A stretch of 51,011 nucleotides of DNA from NCBI GenBank assembly GCA_001662425.1, contig BDDC01000146.1, positions 1,522 through 52,532 of the forward strand, given 5' to 3'. The notes under the pieces are model-generated. The model saw only the letters and a program-made list of their open reading frames with translations, had not been told where the DNA came from and made no database searches. This document shows, one piece after another, positions 22,298 to 32,917 of the stretch. This stretch comes from Chlamydomonas sphaeroides. Lineage: Eukaryota > Chlorophyta > Chlorophyceae > Chlamydomonadales > Chlamydomonadaceae. The first letter of the stretch is position 1. Each line of letters begins with the position of its first letter. The translations under genes were made by a program, and so were the position numbers.

Positions 22298-25177
22298 ATG
22301 CTGGGATGGCTGCGAAACAAGTGCAGCTGGTTGGGTGGACATCCGCCGCAGGCATGCCAGCTGACTATCCTCGGCCTGGACGCCGCGGGCAAGACAAGCA
22401 TCTTCTACGGCCTCAAGCTCGGCGAGCCCTTCTTGGCCATCCCCACGATAGGTGCGGCACCTGGAACGCGACAGGAGCTATCTTTCGGTACTAGAGTCCA
22501 CGCGCCGACACGCACACGCCCGCCCTGCGGCACCTACCGCACGGCTCTCGCCCATGCCGTATGTAGGTTTCGCAGTCGAGTTCATTGAGCATCGCGGTCT
22601 CAAAATTCAGGCTTGGGACGTCGGCGGCTGTGCCAAGATACGTCCCCTCTGGAGGCACTATACCGCAGGATGTAAGACGGCGCCGGGTGTTCTAGCCCAT
22701 GTTCTTGTGCCATCTGAACACAAGCTCCCTCGCCCGTCTCACCCATGCCAGCTTCGGCCATCGTTTTTGTGGTTGACAGCAACGACCAAGGCCGTCTGGA
22801 GGAGGCCCGGCGGGAGCTGCAGCTGTTTCTGCAGGTACAGGCCCCCTCAAGTTACAATGCTGAACATCTGCTTGACACGCCTGAGCTTCGATGCCCGGCA
22901 CGCCAGGACCACACGCTGCCAGCCTGCTGTGACTGCCTTGCGCCTCAGCGCCCGGCCCCGTGCTCTGTGTGAGCCCCGACGCTGGCGCTGAGCCAGAAGG
23001 CGCGCCCAGCACCTTGCCAGGTGGCGACACCTCCTCGCGCGCTCCGCCCCCGCCCACCATGGGCCACAGGACGACACGCTGCGTGGCGCACCGCTGCTGG
23101 TGTTCGCCAACAAGCAGGTAGGGCTGTGCTGGGGCCCTGCGGGCGCGAGGAAGCAGGTGCAGGCGTACTTCTGCCCCTTGAGCAATGGGGCCCGACCTCC
23201 CGCACAGGACCTGCCCAGCGCGCTGTCGGCTGTGGAGGTGGCGCAGCAGCTGGGCGTTGCCCGCGGCAGCACCTCTGCCGGCGCAGGACCCGAGCCGTCA
23301 GCCTCGCTTCAAGCGGCCGACCCCGGGCGCGAGCGCGCTCCGGGCGCCGAGGCCGCCGACGACGACGGCAGCGCAACGACGAGCATCGGGCCCCACCTGG
23401 AGGATGGCGCGGCTGATGCTGGCAGCAGCGTTGGCGGATGCAGCGGCGGGCTGGGCTTGGACCGAGAGATCCACGTGCAGCCGGCCTGTGTGAGTGCCCG
23501 TGGCGTCCGTGCATTTCCCGGGTTCGCTGTCAGGAGCTCGTCTTTCGAGGGCCATTTATGGCACACAGCGCCGCCGCCGGCGATACCGTTGGCTGGGACG
23601 GCCGGTCAGCGCCTAGCTTCCCGTGCTGTGTTGAACTCCGGCTCCCGCATCTGCAGGCGCTGCGCCTGTTCGGCATCCACGAAGGCTTCGACTGGCTCGC
23701 AGGGGCCATCGACCGAGCCCGCGCCCGCAGCCACGCCGGGTCCGGTCCATTTCCTGCCCCCAGTGGCGCCGCCACCCCCGGGCCCAACCGCAGCGTGCGC
23801 GATGTGCTGCTGTCCGCGCTGCCCGGCTGGCGTGCCCGCACCACCACCCCATCCTCCTCCTCCTTCCACAACCACTCGCCCGCCAGCCCCGCGCCGCGCG
23901 CCGGCCCGCCCTCCGGCCCCGAGCGGCTGGCCGCCTGGCTGTCGGAGCCGGCCGACCCCGCCGACACCGACGACGCCTTCCTGGCAGCCCTGGAGGACTG
24001 CAGCCTGGCGCGGTGGGACCACTTCGCGCACCTGCGCCTGGCCTGGCTGTACCTGGTGCGCTACGGGTGGCGGCAGGGCAGCGAGCGCGCCTTTGCCGCC
24101 ATCCAGCGCTACATCGACCACGGGCCCGCGGCGGCGCGGCCAAGCGGCGGCCCGGGGCGCACCTTTCACGCGGTGAGCGAGGTACCATAAGGGCCGCGCT
24201 GAGATGGGTACCATGAGGGCCGCTCTGAGCGGGGGTGCTTAACGCATCTCTTAGTCGAAGATACCATGGTGGCGACGGCGGTGTCCGTCTCTGGACACGG
24301 CTGTCTTCCATAACGCCCTTCCGGGGGGGCGACCCCTCCTCGACGCACACGCCCTGGCACACACCGCCTGTGCTGCCGCGCTCCCCGCCTGCTCGCTCCC
24401 CCTGGTGCTCCTGCCGTAGACCATGACGCACTTCTGGCTGCACATGGTCCACTTCGCGCTGGCCTCCACGGAGCGGCAGACGCCCATGGTGCGGCCACCG
24501 GCCGCGCAGGCCCGGGGCAAGGGGCAGGGGGCACGGTGTAGAGCTGCGCATGGGTGCTCCTACCCGCGCCTAGCATTGTCAGAGCGAAACCCAGCTGCCG
24601 CAGCCCATCGCCGGCACCATGCGCCGTGCTGTTGCAGCAACCGGTACGGCGCCGCATGGCAGCTGCTGCCTGATGTGGTGCGTCGCCGGCCCCTGGCCGG
24701 CCGCAGGTGCGCGCCTCGTTCCGGTCCTTCCTGGTGGCCTCGCCGCAGCTGGCGGACGGAGGCCTGTTCCTGCGGCACTACAGCCGGGAGCGCATGCTGC
24801 TGGACCCCGCCGCGCGCCAGGTACAGACGGGCACGGCGGAAGGGGAAAGGGGAGGAGGCCCCTGATTGCGGCTGGAGCGCCGGGGCTGCAGCTTTGAGAC
24901 ACGCTCGTGACTGGCGCACGGTACATGCTGCTCAGCACCGCTGCCGGGTTGCGTGGGCTACAAGCTCATGGCTCGTGACGCCGCGCACATGGAGGCTAGG
25001 CTTGCCTGGTGGTGGTGCCACCTGCCGCTGCAGACGGTCCTGCTGCCGGACCTGGCGCCGCTGCCCTCTCTGCTGACGGATGTGGCGAGCGCCAAGCAGG
25101 AGCAGGTTAGAGGATCCCAGCCGCCTGCGCACGAGTTGGCGGGTGGTGTGGGCCGCTGGTGCTTGGGGCGGCGATAG
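22298..25177 (+). CDS. ARF/ARL-type small GTPase fused to a conserved C-terminal domain (504 aa)
   Basis: Nine exons join in phase: 22298-22451, 22567-22671, 22752-22834, 23070-23117, 23208-23489, 23657-24172, 24420-24488, 24707-24820, 25034-25177. GTPase motifs in order are GLDAAGKTS (P-loop), PTIGF (switch I Thr), WDVGGCAKIRPLWRHY (switch II), FVVDSND, FANKQDLP and PACA. The switch II Gln that activates water in ARF proteins (WDVGGQ) is Cys here. A ~69-residue insert sits before the last strand (EIHVQPAC), and the fold closes with LFGIHEGFDWL. The added domain (~residue 270 on) carries WDHFAHLRLAWLYLVRYG, FHATMTHFWLHMV, FLRHYSRERML and LLPDLAPLPSL. This HxxHLRLAW...HxTxT pattern resembles uncharacterised bacterial proteins (from memory, unverified). 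The stop at 25177 assumes no splice at 25105|GTTAGA. Confidence 0.8.
24181..24229 (+). repeat. two-copy 26-bp tandem repeat in an ARL-gene intron
   Basis: GGTACCAT(A/G)AGGGCCGC(G/T)CTGAG occurs at 24181 and 24207. Confidence 0.8.
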
Positions 25178-25284
25178 CCCGGCCTTGCGCTGCAAGCCCC
25201 GCTGACTTCCACGCTGGTCCTGAAGTAGAAAGTCCCGCTGACGGACCCAACCCCTGCGTGGCGCCGGAACCCCGCGGCCTCCAG

Positions 25285-26225
25285 ATGCGCAAACAGCTGG
25301 GCGGATGGCTGCCACCTTGGGCCCTGGCGCTGCGTCTCAGCTCGTGGCGTCGCGCCAGGCAACCTGCGAGCGAGGATGACGCCAGCAGCCCCGCCAGCGG
25401 CCCGCCTCGGCCGCCTCAGCCGACTGGGCCGCTTAGCGATGAGGCGCTGCTCGCGGCAGCGACGCTGCCGGCGCCCGCAGGGCGGCACGGTCCGGCGGTG
25501 GCGCAGCTGCGCGGCTTCGGTGGCGACACGCTCCGCCAAGTGGCATACGCCGCAATCAGGCGGCACGGGTGAGGGGGCGTGGGTCCCCGTCGTTGGCAGG
25601 CCTGAGGAATTCAAAGGCGCAGGGCCCAGGGGTGCGCGTGGAAGCTGCGCACGCCCTTGCACGTGCGCATAATGCTCGCAAAAGTACCGGTATAAGCATG
25701 CTGCGCTGACTTCGCAGGTACGCGGGCGCACAGCAAAGACTACGTCAAGTGGCTGAGCGCTATGCCATCGGAGCCGCGACGTCGCCCGAAGGCGCAGGAG
25801 CAAGCCTCATGGGGCTGGCGGTCCCAGAGGTCGAGGAGGTTGTGAGGGAGGTGGCCAGGGTCCTGGCGAGCTATCTGAAGGCCCTGCGCGCAAACGAGCG
25901 TGGTGGCAGCGCGGACTGTGGGGACGACGCGGCCCTGCCGGCGCACGAGCCAGGCGGTGGCGGCGGCAAGAGCGTGGAGGGCCTGGGTACCTGGGCGCTG
26001 GTTGGGACGGCCGCGGACGGCGAGGCTATGTGCGTCGTGGGAGTCATGGGCCGCGAGGAGGAGGAGGCCGCGCTGAGGTCCCCCCCATCGAGCGTATCGA
26101 TGCCAAGGCTGCTTGCGGAGGGGGATGCCGAGCTGGAGCGCGTGGTTGGGTCCGCGGCAGCCCTGCAGCTGCTTCCGGCGTACCGCGTGATAACCACGGC
26201 TCTCTTGCCCTCGAAAAAGCGGTGA
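25285..26225 (+). CDS. hypothetical protein, two-exon model (263 aa)
   Basis: A two-exon chain, 25285-25568 and 25718-26225, is in phase with a consensus donor (GG|GTGAGG) and acceptor (TTCGCAG). The first exon has a Pro/Ser-rich stretch, then LRGFGGDTLRQVAYAAIRRH. The second begins with a basic helix (AGAQQRLRQVAERYAIG), then VEEVVREVARVLASYLKALR and WALVGTAADGEAMCVVGVMG. No family is recognised. The start is uncertain: the ATG at 25285 directly follows a possible acceptor (CTCCAG), so this could instead be the 3' end of the upstream ARL-type gene, spliced from 25105 in phase 0. It is co-oriented with its neighbours and only 233 bases before the VHL-type gene. Confidence 0.4.
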
Positions 26226-26458
26226 AGCGGTGCTGCGTTTCCTGGCAAAAAGTGAGTGACAGCTGGGAGAAAATGGGATTTTGGATCCAGTCGCCCGGCG
26301 CTACAGAGGTGTGCCGGGAAACGCAATCAGCTGCTTGCAAATAAACAATTATATCACTTTGGGCAGCTCCCGAGCACCTCACGGCCACCGGGCCTTCGTT
26401 CTAGCTGGGAGGGAGGTAATCGGGCCTGCATTTATTTATGGGCCTGGCGTCTTCTACC

Positions 26459-28626
26459 ATGGAAGCACCAGCAGCTCCATGCCCTACACCTGAGCGACGA
26501 CGATGGATGTTCACAGATGGCGCAGAGGAGAAGGTTGCTAGCCTGAACAGCAAGTGAGTCGTTACTCGCCGCTCTGCGCATCTAGGCGGCGACCCGAGGC
26601 GCTGAGCTCACTCATGGTAGATATACTCAAGCCTGCTCAATCGCTCGCACCCTGGCAAACCGGCGGTTGCTGGTGTCGGCAAGTGCATGCGGTGGCTGAC
26701 ACGCTTGCGGACCTGCTCTCCGCCCATAGGTTTCGCGTAAACATGATGTACACAAATAAGACGAAATCCACTGTCGAGGTGCTATGGTGAGCGGGGCGTG
26801 CAATTGCCAACTTTTTTGCCAACCGCATGCGGAGACGAACTGCAAGGTCGGACTTGTGTGCGCGCGATGACAGATGTTTGACCAGGTTCTTTGAGATCTT
26901 GCGCGTAGCACTTCCGCCGACAAAACCTACCTTACCCGCTGAACCTCTGCCCCTGCCTGTCGAACCGGCCGCCAGGGTCAACTTCGAGGGCGAGGAGGTT
27001 TCATATGGCAGCGTTCGACCAGGTGGCACCATGCTGTAAGTTTGGGGTTAGAGAGGGAAAGCGTTGTTATGCGGTTACTAGCGCGTGTGTGGTTGCTGAC
27101 TGACATCGTACCTGTGGTGCCCTCGCCCAACAGGCTGTACACATACCTTTCGCACCCATGGGTCTTCCGCAGCCGGGACCATGCCGACGGCGACCTGGTC
27201 GTCAACGGCCTGCCGGTAAGGATCACTGCGCAGTCGCCATGGACACGTGTGTAGAAGGCGCGTGCGCGCTGAGACGGCGGAAGCACCAGGTGGCGTCATA
27301 ACTTATGTTGCGTGCTCCTCCGCCCTACCCATGTGCCGAAGGTCGCCTTCCCCAGCTTGTCTAACCAGTTCGTCGATATCGTCGAGGCTCCCTTCCTTAC
27401 CTGGTCCACCACCACGCACGCCTCTGACTTCCGCCGGCGCGCGCCTGCTTTCGGCCTAGAGGTGTCGGAGCTCTTGCGTGCCTACCACGCGCAGCGCCGT
27501 GCTTCCAGCCGGCGCAGCAGCGCTGGCGGCGCGTGCCGCACCGACGGCACGTGCACACCGGAGAAGCGTCGGCGCAGCAGCGGCGCCGGCTTTGACGATG
27601 ATACCTTGAAGGCAGCAAGCACCTGCTGCGCCCTGCTTCGGCACTGGCGCGGTGAGCAAGCGGCCAACGGTCCGGGTTGTCATCCTGCGCCGTATGCTTC
27701 CTTTCAATCGCCGTCCCTCAACCCTGTCTGATTTCTGGCCCCTGCATCCTGTCCCCGCAGGCCTCGACGCCGAGCACAACGCCGCAGCGCATGGCCCCTG
27801 CCGCGCCACCATCGTCGCCAAGGCCGAGCCCAGCATCACGTCGCAGACGGAGGAGGACGGGCTGCTGGGCCAGCTACCCTATGACATCGTTCTGCACATC
27901 GCAAGCTTCCTGGCCCCCAAGCTGCGAGTTGAGGTGCCGCTGCGCAAGGAGCATATGGACATCATGCCGCCCGGCGTCACGCCCGCTCAGGGGCCCATCG
28001 CGCGCCTTGCGGCCAAGCTGCTCGGTCCTTCGCCGCCCCAGGCGCCGGCGCTGGACTCGGCAGCCTGGTTCGCAGCCGCCGCAATCGCCATGCCCGGCGC
28101 GGCGCCTGCTAACCCCAACGCGCCGCCCGCCATCGAGGGCCCGCTGGGCGCCGGCGCGATTGTTCCCGCAGCGGTGCCGGCTGGCGATGCCGGTGCTGCC
28201 GACGGCGGGGGCAACGACTTTCTGGCGGCGGCCTGGGGGCAGGTCATGGGCGGCGGCGTGGGTGGAGCGCCGCTCATTCCCCCGCCACTTCCTGGCGTAG
28301 CTCCGGCGGCTGAGGACCAGGTGACGGCGGTTCTGACGTACATGGAGGCGGCGGCCCTGGCCAACTGGGCCGCCATCCACGTGGACGCCCTGGCGCGGCG
28401 GCAGCAGGAGGAGGCACCAGGGCTCAACGAGCGCGTGCAAGCGGCCGCGGCGGCGCTGGCAGCGGCAGACGCGGCGGCCGGTGGTGATGCCGCAGCTGCG
28501 CCGCCGGGGCCGCAGGCGATGGAGATGGAGCCCATCCCCGAGGAGGGCGAGCAGGACGAGGCGGGGGACGAAGGCGATTACGACGACGATCTCTCGGAGG
28601 AGAGCGATGCCGAGCTGTACGAGTGA
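26459..28626 (+). CDS. VHL beta-domain protein with F-box-like segment (489 aa)
   Basis: Six exons join in phase: 26459-26553, 26730-26786, 26976-27035, 27134-27215, 27342-27651, 27761-28626. Residues ~25-100 read as a VHL beta domain: TNKTKSTVEVLWVNFEGEEV, SYGSVRPGGTM, LLYTYLSHPWVFRSRD and GDLVVNGLPVAFPSL. Aligned to human VHL, the hydroxyproline-pocket positions W88, Y98, Y112, H115 and W117 correspond to W51, Y61, Y75, H78 and W80; S111 is Thr74. After a basic, Cys/Ser-rich linker, residues 236-252 (LLGQLPYDIVLHIASFL) look like the first helix pair of an F-box. This stands where VHL would have its elongin-binding alpha domain. The tail is Ala/Pro-rich and ends very acidic. By family logic it would be a ubiquitin-ligase substrate receptor; hydroxyproline recognition is inferred from the residues only. 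Confidence 0.82.
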
Positions 28627-29603
28627 TCAGGACGGCCTCTGAAGCGCCCGATTTCCAAGAGTGGATGCAGAGATTCGGACTTAGCCAGGACAAGGACAGG
28701 AGATGAGGGATGGGAGAAAGCGTGGTAGATGTAGCAGGATGTTGGTGTTAGCTGCGCCCGCGCAGCCACAGTGGCGGTTGTGGGTGGCGCAAGATAGAAA
28801 CGTGACCGGAGCCTACGTCGGTGAGAGTCAATCGAGTGAACACAAATGCATGCTGAGAAAGGTACCTGCAAGGGTTCCATGGGTATAGGCAGCGGCACTG
28901 CTGTGTTGCCGCGCAGACGTGATCGATTGGTGTACCTCGTGGTCGACGGAGTGGAATGCCGCTTTGGTCCGGGGCGTGATCCGCAACTGCTTCATACTGG
29001 TGATCTTCTTATCTGGCCGCTTTAGGCCCACAGTGATCTTGCTACTTTGTTTTGGTTGCCTAGGCGTGGGTAGACGAGCGATCAAGTCAGCTGTGCTGTG
29101 ATGAGTACGGTACGCACGGCGCAGGGGTAGGTGGCCGCGTTAGGACGTGCTAACGGTGCAATGGGTGTTCCGGCGAGCTGCTAATGGCTTCCGGTCGCCT
29201 GACCGTGTGCCTGACCGTGTGCGTGATTATAACACACTGTCCGCACCAAGTTTTGTAATGCCATACTATTGCGGCAGCGGTAAGAGGCCCCCTGACGTGG
29301 GGTGGGGTGACCGAGTAAGGGAACAGAAGGGGCCGGCAAGGTTGGGCACCCAAGGCTTTCAGTGTACGCCAACGGCAACGTTCCAGTCCTGCACCCTTGT
29401 TGTAAACACGCACGTCCTCATTCATTGTGTCGTTGCACTCCGCCAGCCTGCCGGCAGCGTGTGTCGCTTGACCTCAATCAGCTCCGGCCTGTACACCCTC
29501 GCTCGCTGGCCACGCCGTGCACTCGCTCCCGCCGTGCACCTGGCCAAAGCCCGCACGTCTCTTGGACCCGGCTCCCGGCACACACATCCCCCTCACCATC
29601 CCT
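28627..29603. other. convergent intergenic region
   Basis: Lies between the stop codons of the VHL-type gene (plus) and the PIN-like gene (minus), so it should hold both 3' untranslated regions. A TGTAA pentamer, the chlorophyte polyadenylation signal, lies at 29254-29258 on the plus strand, though far from the stop. No gene seen. Confidence 0.4.
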
Positions 29604-32575
29604 CTAGCTCTCCTCAGCCAGCAGCAGCGCTCCGCCCGCCCCCTCGTCCTCGTACAGCCCCAGCCACCGCAGCGCCGCCATGACCGCCACCACGTGCGGA
29701 AGCATGACCAGCAGCCCTACCTGCATCACGCCCGCCACCGCCTCGGCGCCCTGCCCGTACTGCTCGCTCACCACGAAGGCCATCTGGCCCACCGGCACGC
29801 ACGTCAGCACCACCAGCGCCCGCCCCAGCCGCCCGCCCAGCCCCAGCAGGCTGTTGACAAAGACCATGAGGGCGGGCAGCGCTAGCAGCTTGACGGCCAG
29901 GTAGGCGCCCATGGCGGGAGCGCCCTGGCGGCTCACCAGCGGCCGGCCGCAGGTCCACAGGCCCATGGCGAAGAGCGACACGGGCACGGAGCAGCGTGCC
30001 AGCCACGAGAGCGTGCCTGAGGCGGAGCGCACATGGACGCAGGGGCCCGGGGGGTTGGGGTCGGGTGGGGTGTTGAAGGAGCGTGGGCTCGGCGAGACGT
30101 CAAGCGCCGATGACACGCATGGCGCTCGCCCACCGGCCGAGCCAGGACTTTGCCCTGGTGACCCCAACCGCACACCCTTAGCACGCGCTCCTGCCCCTGC
30201 CCTGCGCGCCTACCTTCCACGAACCCCAGCGCGGGCAGGTGCGAGGGCGCGTCCGGGTCCAGCAGGCCGCGCAGGCCGCACATGGAGGCCGCCGTGGCGG
30301 CCCCCGTGGTCCACATGAGCGCATTGGACAGCACCAGGGCCGCCACGTGGCGCAGGCTGGGCTCCACGGGGCCACCCGCGGCCGCCGCTGGGTCATGTGT
30401 TGAGGGCGCCGCTTGGCATGGGGCCGAGTGCAGGAGGGCTGCGTGCTCCGCAGCGGCTGGCTGGTGAGGCCCGGCGTCCGGGGCGAGGAGGGCCGGCTGC
30501 GCGCCCGCGGGTGGCAGCGGTGGATACGAGCCCAGCGTCGCGGGGCCAGGGCTGCGTGTTGCACGGGCGTGGCTGGAGCCAGGCACGGGAGGCAGCGCGC
30601 CGCGTGGCTCAGCGGCCGCGTGCGCCGCCGCCCGGTGCCGCAGGTCGTGGCCGGCTGCGGCAGCGTGCGCGGCAGGCAGGCCGCCGGCTGCTGTGACCGT
30701 TCCCGCGCTGCGGTACACCTCGGCCCCGCCGCGGGGTATCGGCGGCGCTGAGCCCGCCACACCGGTTCCGTCGCGCAGCGCGGGTTGCTGCGAAGCCGCC
30801 GACGCGAGCGCCAGTGCCGCAGCCGCCTCCCCGTCCAGACGCGGGCCGGAGCTCCTCCTGGCCAGCTGCGCGCCCGAAGCCTGCCGCCCTGACGCTGCCA
30901 GCTCCATCTCCGCGCCCCCCGCCTCCAACTCTCCCTGCTGCTCGCCGCCGCCTCCCGCTCCAGCCGCACCCGCCTTCCCTCCGCCGCCCCACGCGGCCCC
31001 GCCATGCGCCGCCGCCAGCGGCCCGCCGGCGGCCGCCGACCCGCGGGGCCCCCCCCCCCCNNNNNNNNNNNNNNNNNNNNNNNNNNNNNNNNNNNNNNNN
31101 NNNNNNNNNNNNNNNNNNNNNNNNNNNNNNNNNNNNNNNNNNNNNNNNNNNNNNNNNNNNNNNNNNNNNNNNNNNNNNNNNNNNNNNNNNNNNNNNNNNN
31201 NNNNNNNNNNNNNNNNNNNNNNNNNNNNNNNNNNNNNNNNNNNNNNNNNNNNNNNNNNNNNNNNNNNNNNNNNNNNNNNNNNNNNNNNNNNNNNNNNNNN
31301 NNNNNNNNNNNNNNNNNNNNNNNNNNNNNNNNNNNNNNNNNNNNNNNNNNNNNNNNNNNNNNNNNNNNNNNNNNNNNNNNNNNNNNNNNNNNNNNNNNNN
31401 NNNNNNNNNCATGGCGGCGGGCAGCTGCTGAAAGTATAGCGCTATTGTGGCCAGCATGCCGATGGCGGCGGCGCTGGGCCCCACGGCCGCCTCCAGCACC
31501 ACGGGCGCCAGGATGCCGGTGTTGTTGGCTGCCAGCACCAGCGAGTGCACGCCCACCCTGGTGCCGGGGGGAAGGGAGGGAGGGAAATTGATCACGCCGT
31601 GGGGCAGGGGCCGGAGTTGCCCGTATTGCGGGTGCGCTAGGAGTGTGCTCGGGAATGGTTGACCGCCCTGGGGACAGTGCAGGGAGCCCTGGGCATGCGT
31701 CAGGGAGTGCACGCCCGCCCTGGAAAAGGAGCTAGGAGCAGGCAAGCGCGTGTGGACCCCTGAGGTCGCGTCAAGAAGCCCATGCGCCCCCTGGGGACAG
31801 CAGGGTTCGTGTGGCACGTACAGGCGCCCGTACAGGCAAGCGCGGGACGGCCGTGGGCCCGAACCCGGACTTGGTTGTAGCACATCATGCCGTGCTGGGT
31901 AGGGAATGCGGCCGGCCCAGGGCTACCGCAGGGCGTTGGGACCCGACGTGGCGGCCGGCAGCCGACCGCGCCCACCTACCTGCTAAGGCTGCCGCGCTCG
32001 AGCAGCAGCACCCAGGCGGCGCAGCCGAGCTGCACGAGCAGCGTCCACAGCATGAAGGCGCCCACGGCTCTGACAGAAGGAGAGGGGCGCAAAGGTGGGC
32101 GTGGGCGCGGCTGTGGGGCCGCAAGGGTTGTGGGCGGCAGCGGCGGCGCCGGACGAGGCCGCTGTGTGCTACCCGCACGAGCAGTCGCTCCAGCACGTCG
32201 GCTGCGCACCTCCAGTGCTATTAAGCGCCAGCAGACGGCAGCATTGCGTGTGATGTGGCCATGTGTGGGAATGCACGGTTAGGGCAGGGGTAGAGCTGCG
32301 TCAATCTATGTGGCGCAGGGTAGGGGTGGTGACACGCGGCACGGGTACGGCCCCCTCACCTCCATGTTCCTCATGTCGGTTTTAACGGCTAGGAGCCAAA
32401 ATTGCAGCGCCGGCAAACATACCATCACCACGAAGCGGTTAAGCAGCCGGCAGGTGGGCGCGGGCTCGAACAGCCCCCTGGCGGCGGCCAGCCTGCCCAG
32501 CCCGAGGACCGACAGCATCTGCAACCCTGTCTGCACCACTCGCAGGTAGCCGCTCCCCATTTCTTGCGACAGCAT
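29604..32575 (-). CDS. PIN/PILS-type auxin-efflux-carrier family transporter, interrupted by an assembly gap
   Basis: Exons seen are 32575-32360, 32069-31980, 31557 into the gap, out of the gap to 30214, and 30016-29604. The N-terminal bundle has LLNRFVVMVCLPALQFWLLA, GAFMLWTLLVQLGCAAWVLL and LVLAANNTGILAPVVLEAAV, the last with the Asn/Gly-Pro break typical of the membrane-transport (PF03547-type) fold. A long Ala/Pro/His-rich hydrophilic loop follows. The C-terminal bundle has SVPVSLFAMGLWTCG, LAVKLLALPALMVFVNSLLG, VVLTCVPVGQMAFVVSEQYG and a last helix near the stop. The family exports small organic anions such as auxin. The exon 1/2 junction is not resolved: the best donor (GAG|GTGAGG) is phase 0 while exon 2 needs phase 2, so a mini-exon or a different donor is likely. 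Substrate and membrane are unknown. Confidence 0.8.
31061..31409. other. assembly gap (349 N)
   Basis: The run of N follows a ten-base poly-C at 31051-31060, inside the hydrophilic-loop region of the PIN-like gene. Exon 3 enters it from the right and the loop exon leaves it on the left, so at least one exon boundary is hidden. Confidence 0.99.
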
Positions 32576-32917
32576 AGCTGTTACGATGCGCCGCCAGCTG
32601 CGGCATCAAGAGCTGGTGGCTCGACGCGAAGTCGGCGAGGCGTGTGTCGGGAGCATGCCCGAGGTAGCGGCTGTCGAGACGAAAGCGCGCGAGTGAGCTT
32701 TACTGTATCATATGTGTGTACATGCTGTTTCGTTCTTCTGGTAAGCTTTGTGGGGGTCCGTTGACAGAGTCGCCGTGCAAGCATCAGACGCCTGGAACCA
32801 GCAAAAGTAAACCAAGCGAGCACCTCTGCACTCGACAATTTCACACGTACAACCCTACTCTATCAGGGCTGCTAGTTTTGTTGTTGTTGGGCATCCTTTG
32901 CAATTCCTTCTAAAGCC
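32576..32917. promoter_or_regulatory. 342-bp divergent intergenic region
   Basis: Separates the start codons of the minus-strand PIN-like carrier and the plus-strand CRAL-TRIO gene, so the two probably share regulatory sequence. The right half is AT-richer (TTGTTGTTGG near 32880). No element is named. Confidence 0.5.

Noticed and set aside
29254..29258. TGTAA as a polyadenylation signal for the VHL-type gene
   Set aside because: Correct pentamer for chlorophytes but 628 bases beyond the stop; without 3' reads it is not distinguishable from chance.
30693..31883. Long frames running through the N block
   Set aside because: Their length comes from undetermined bases, not sequence.
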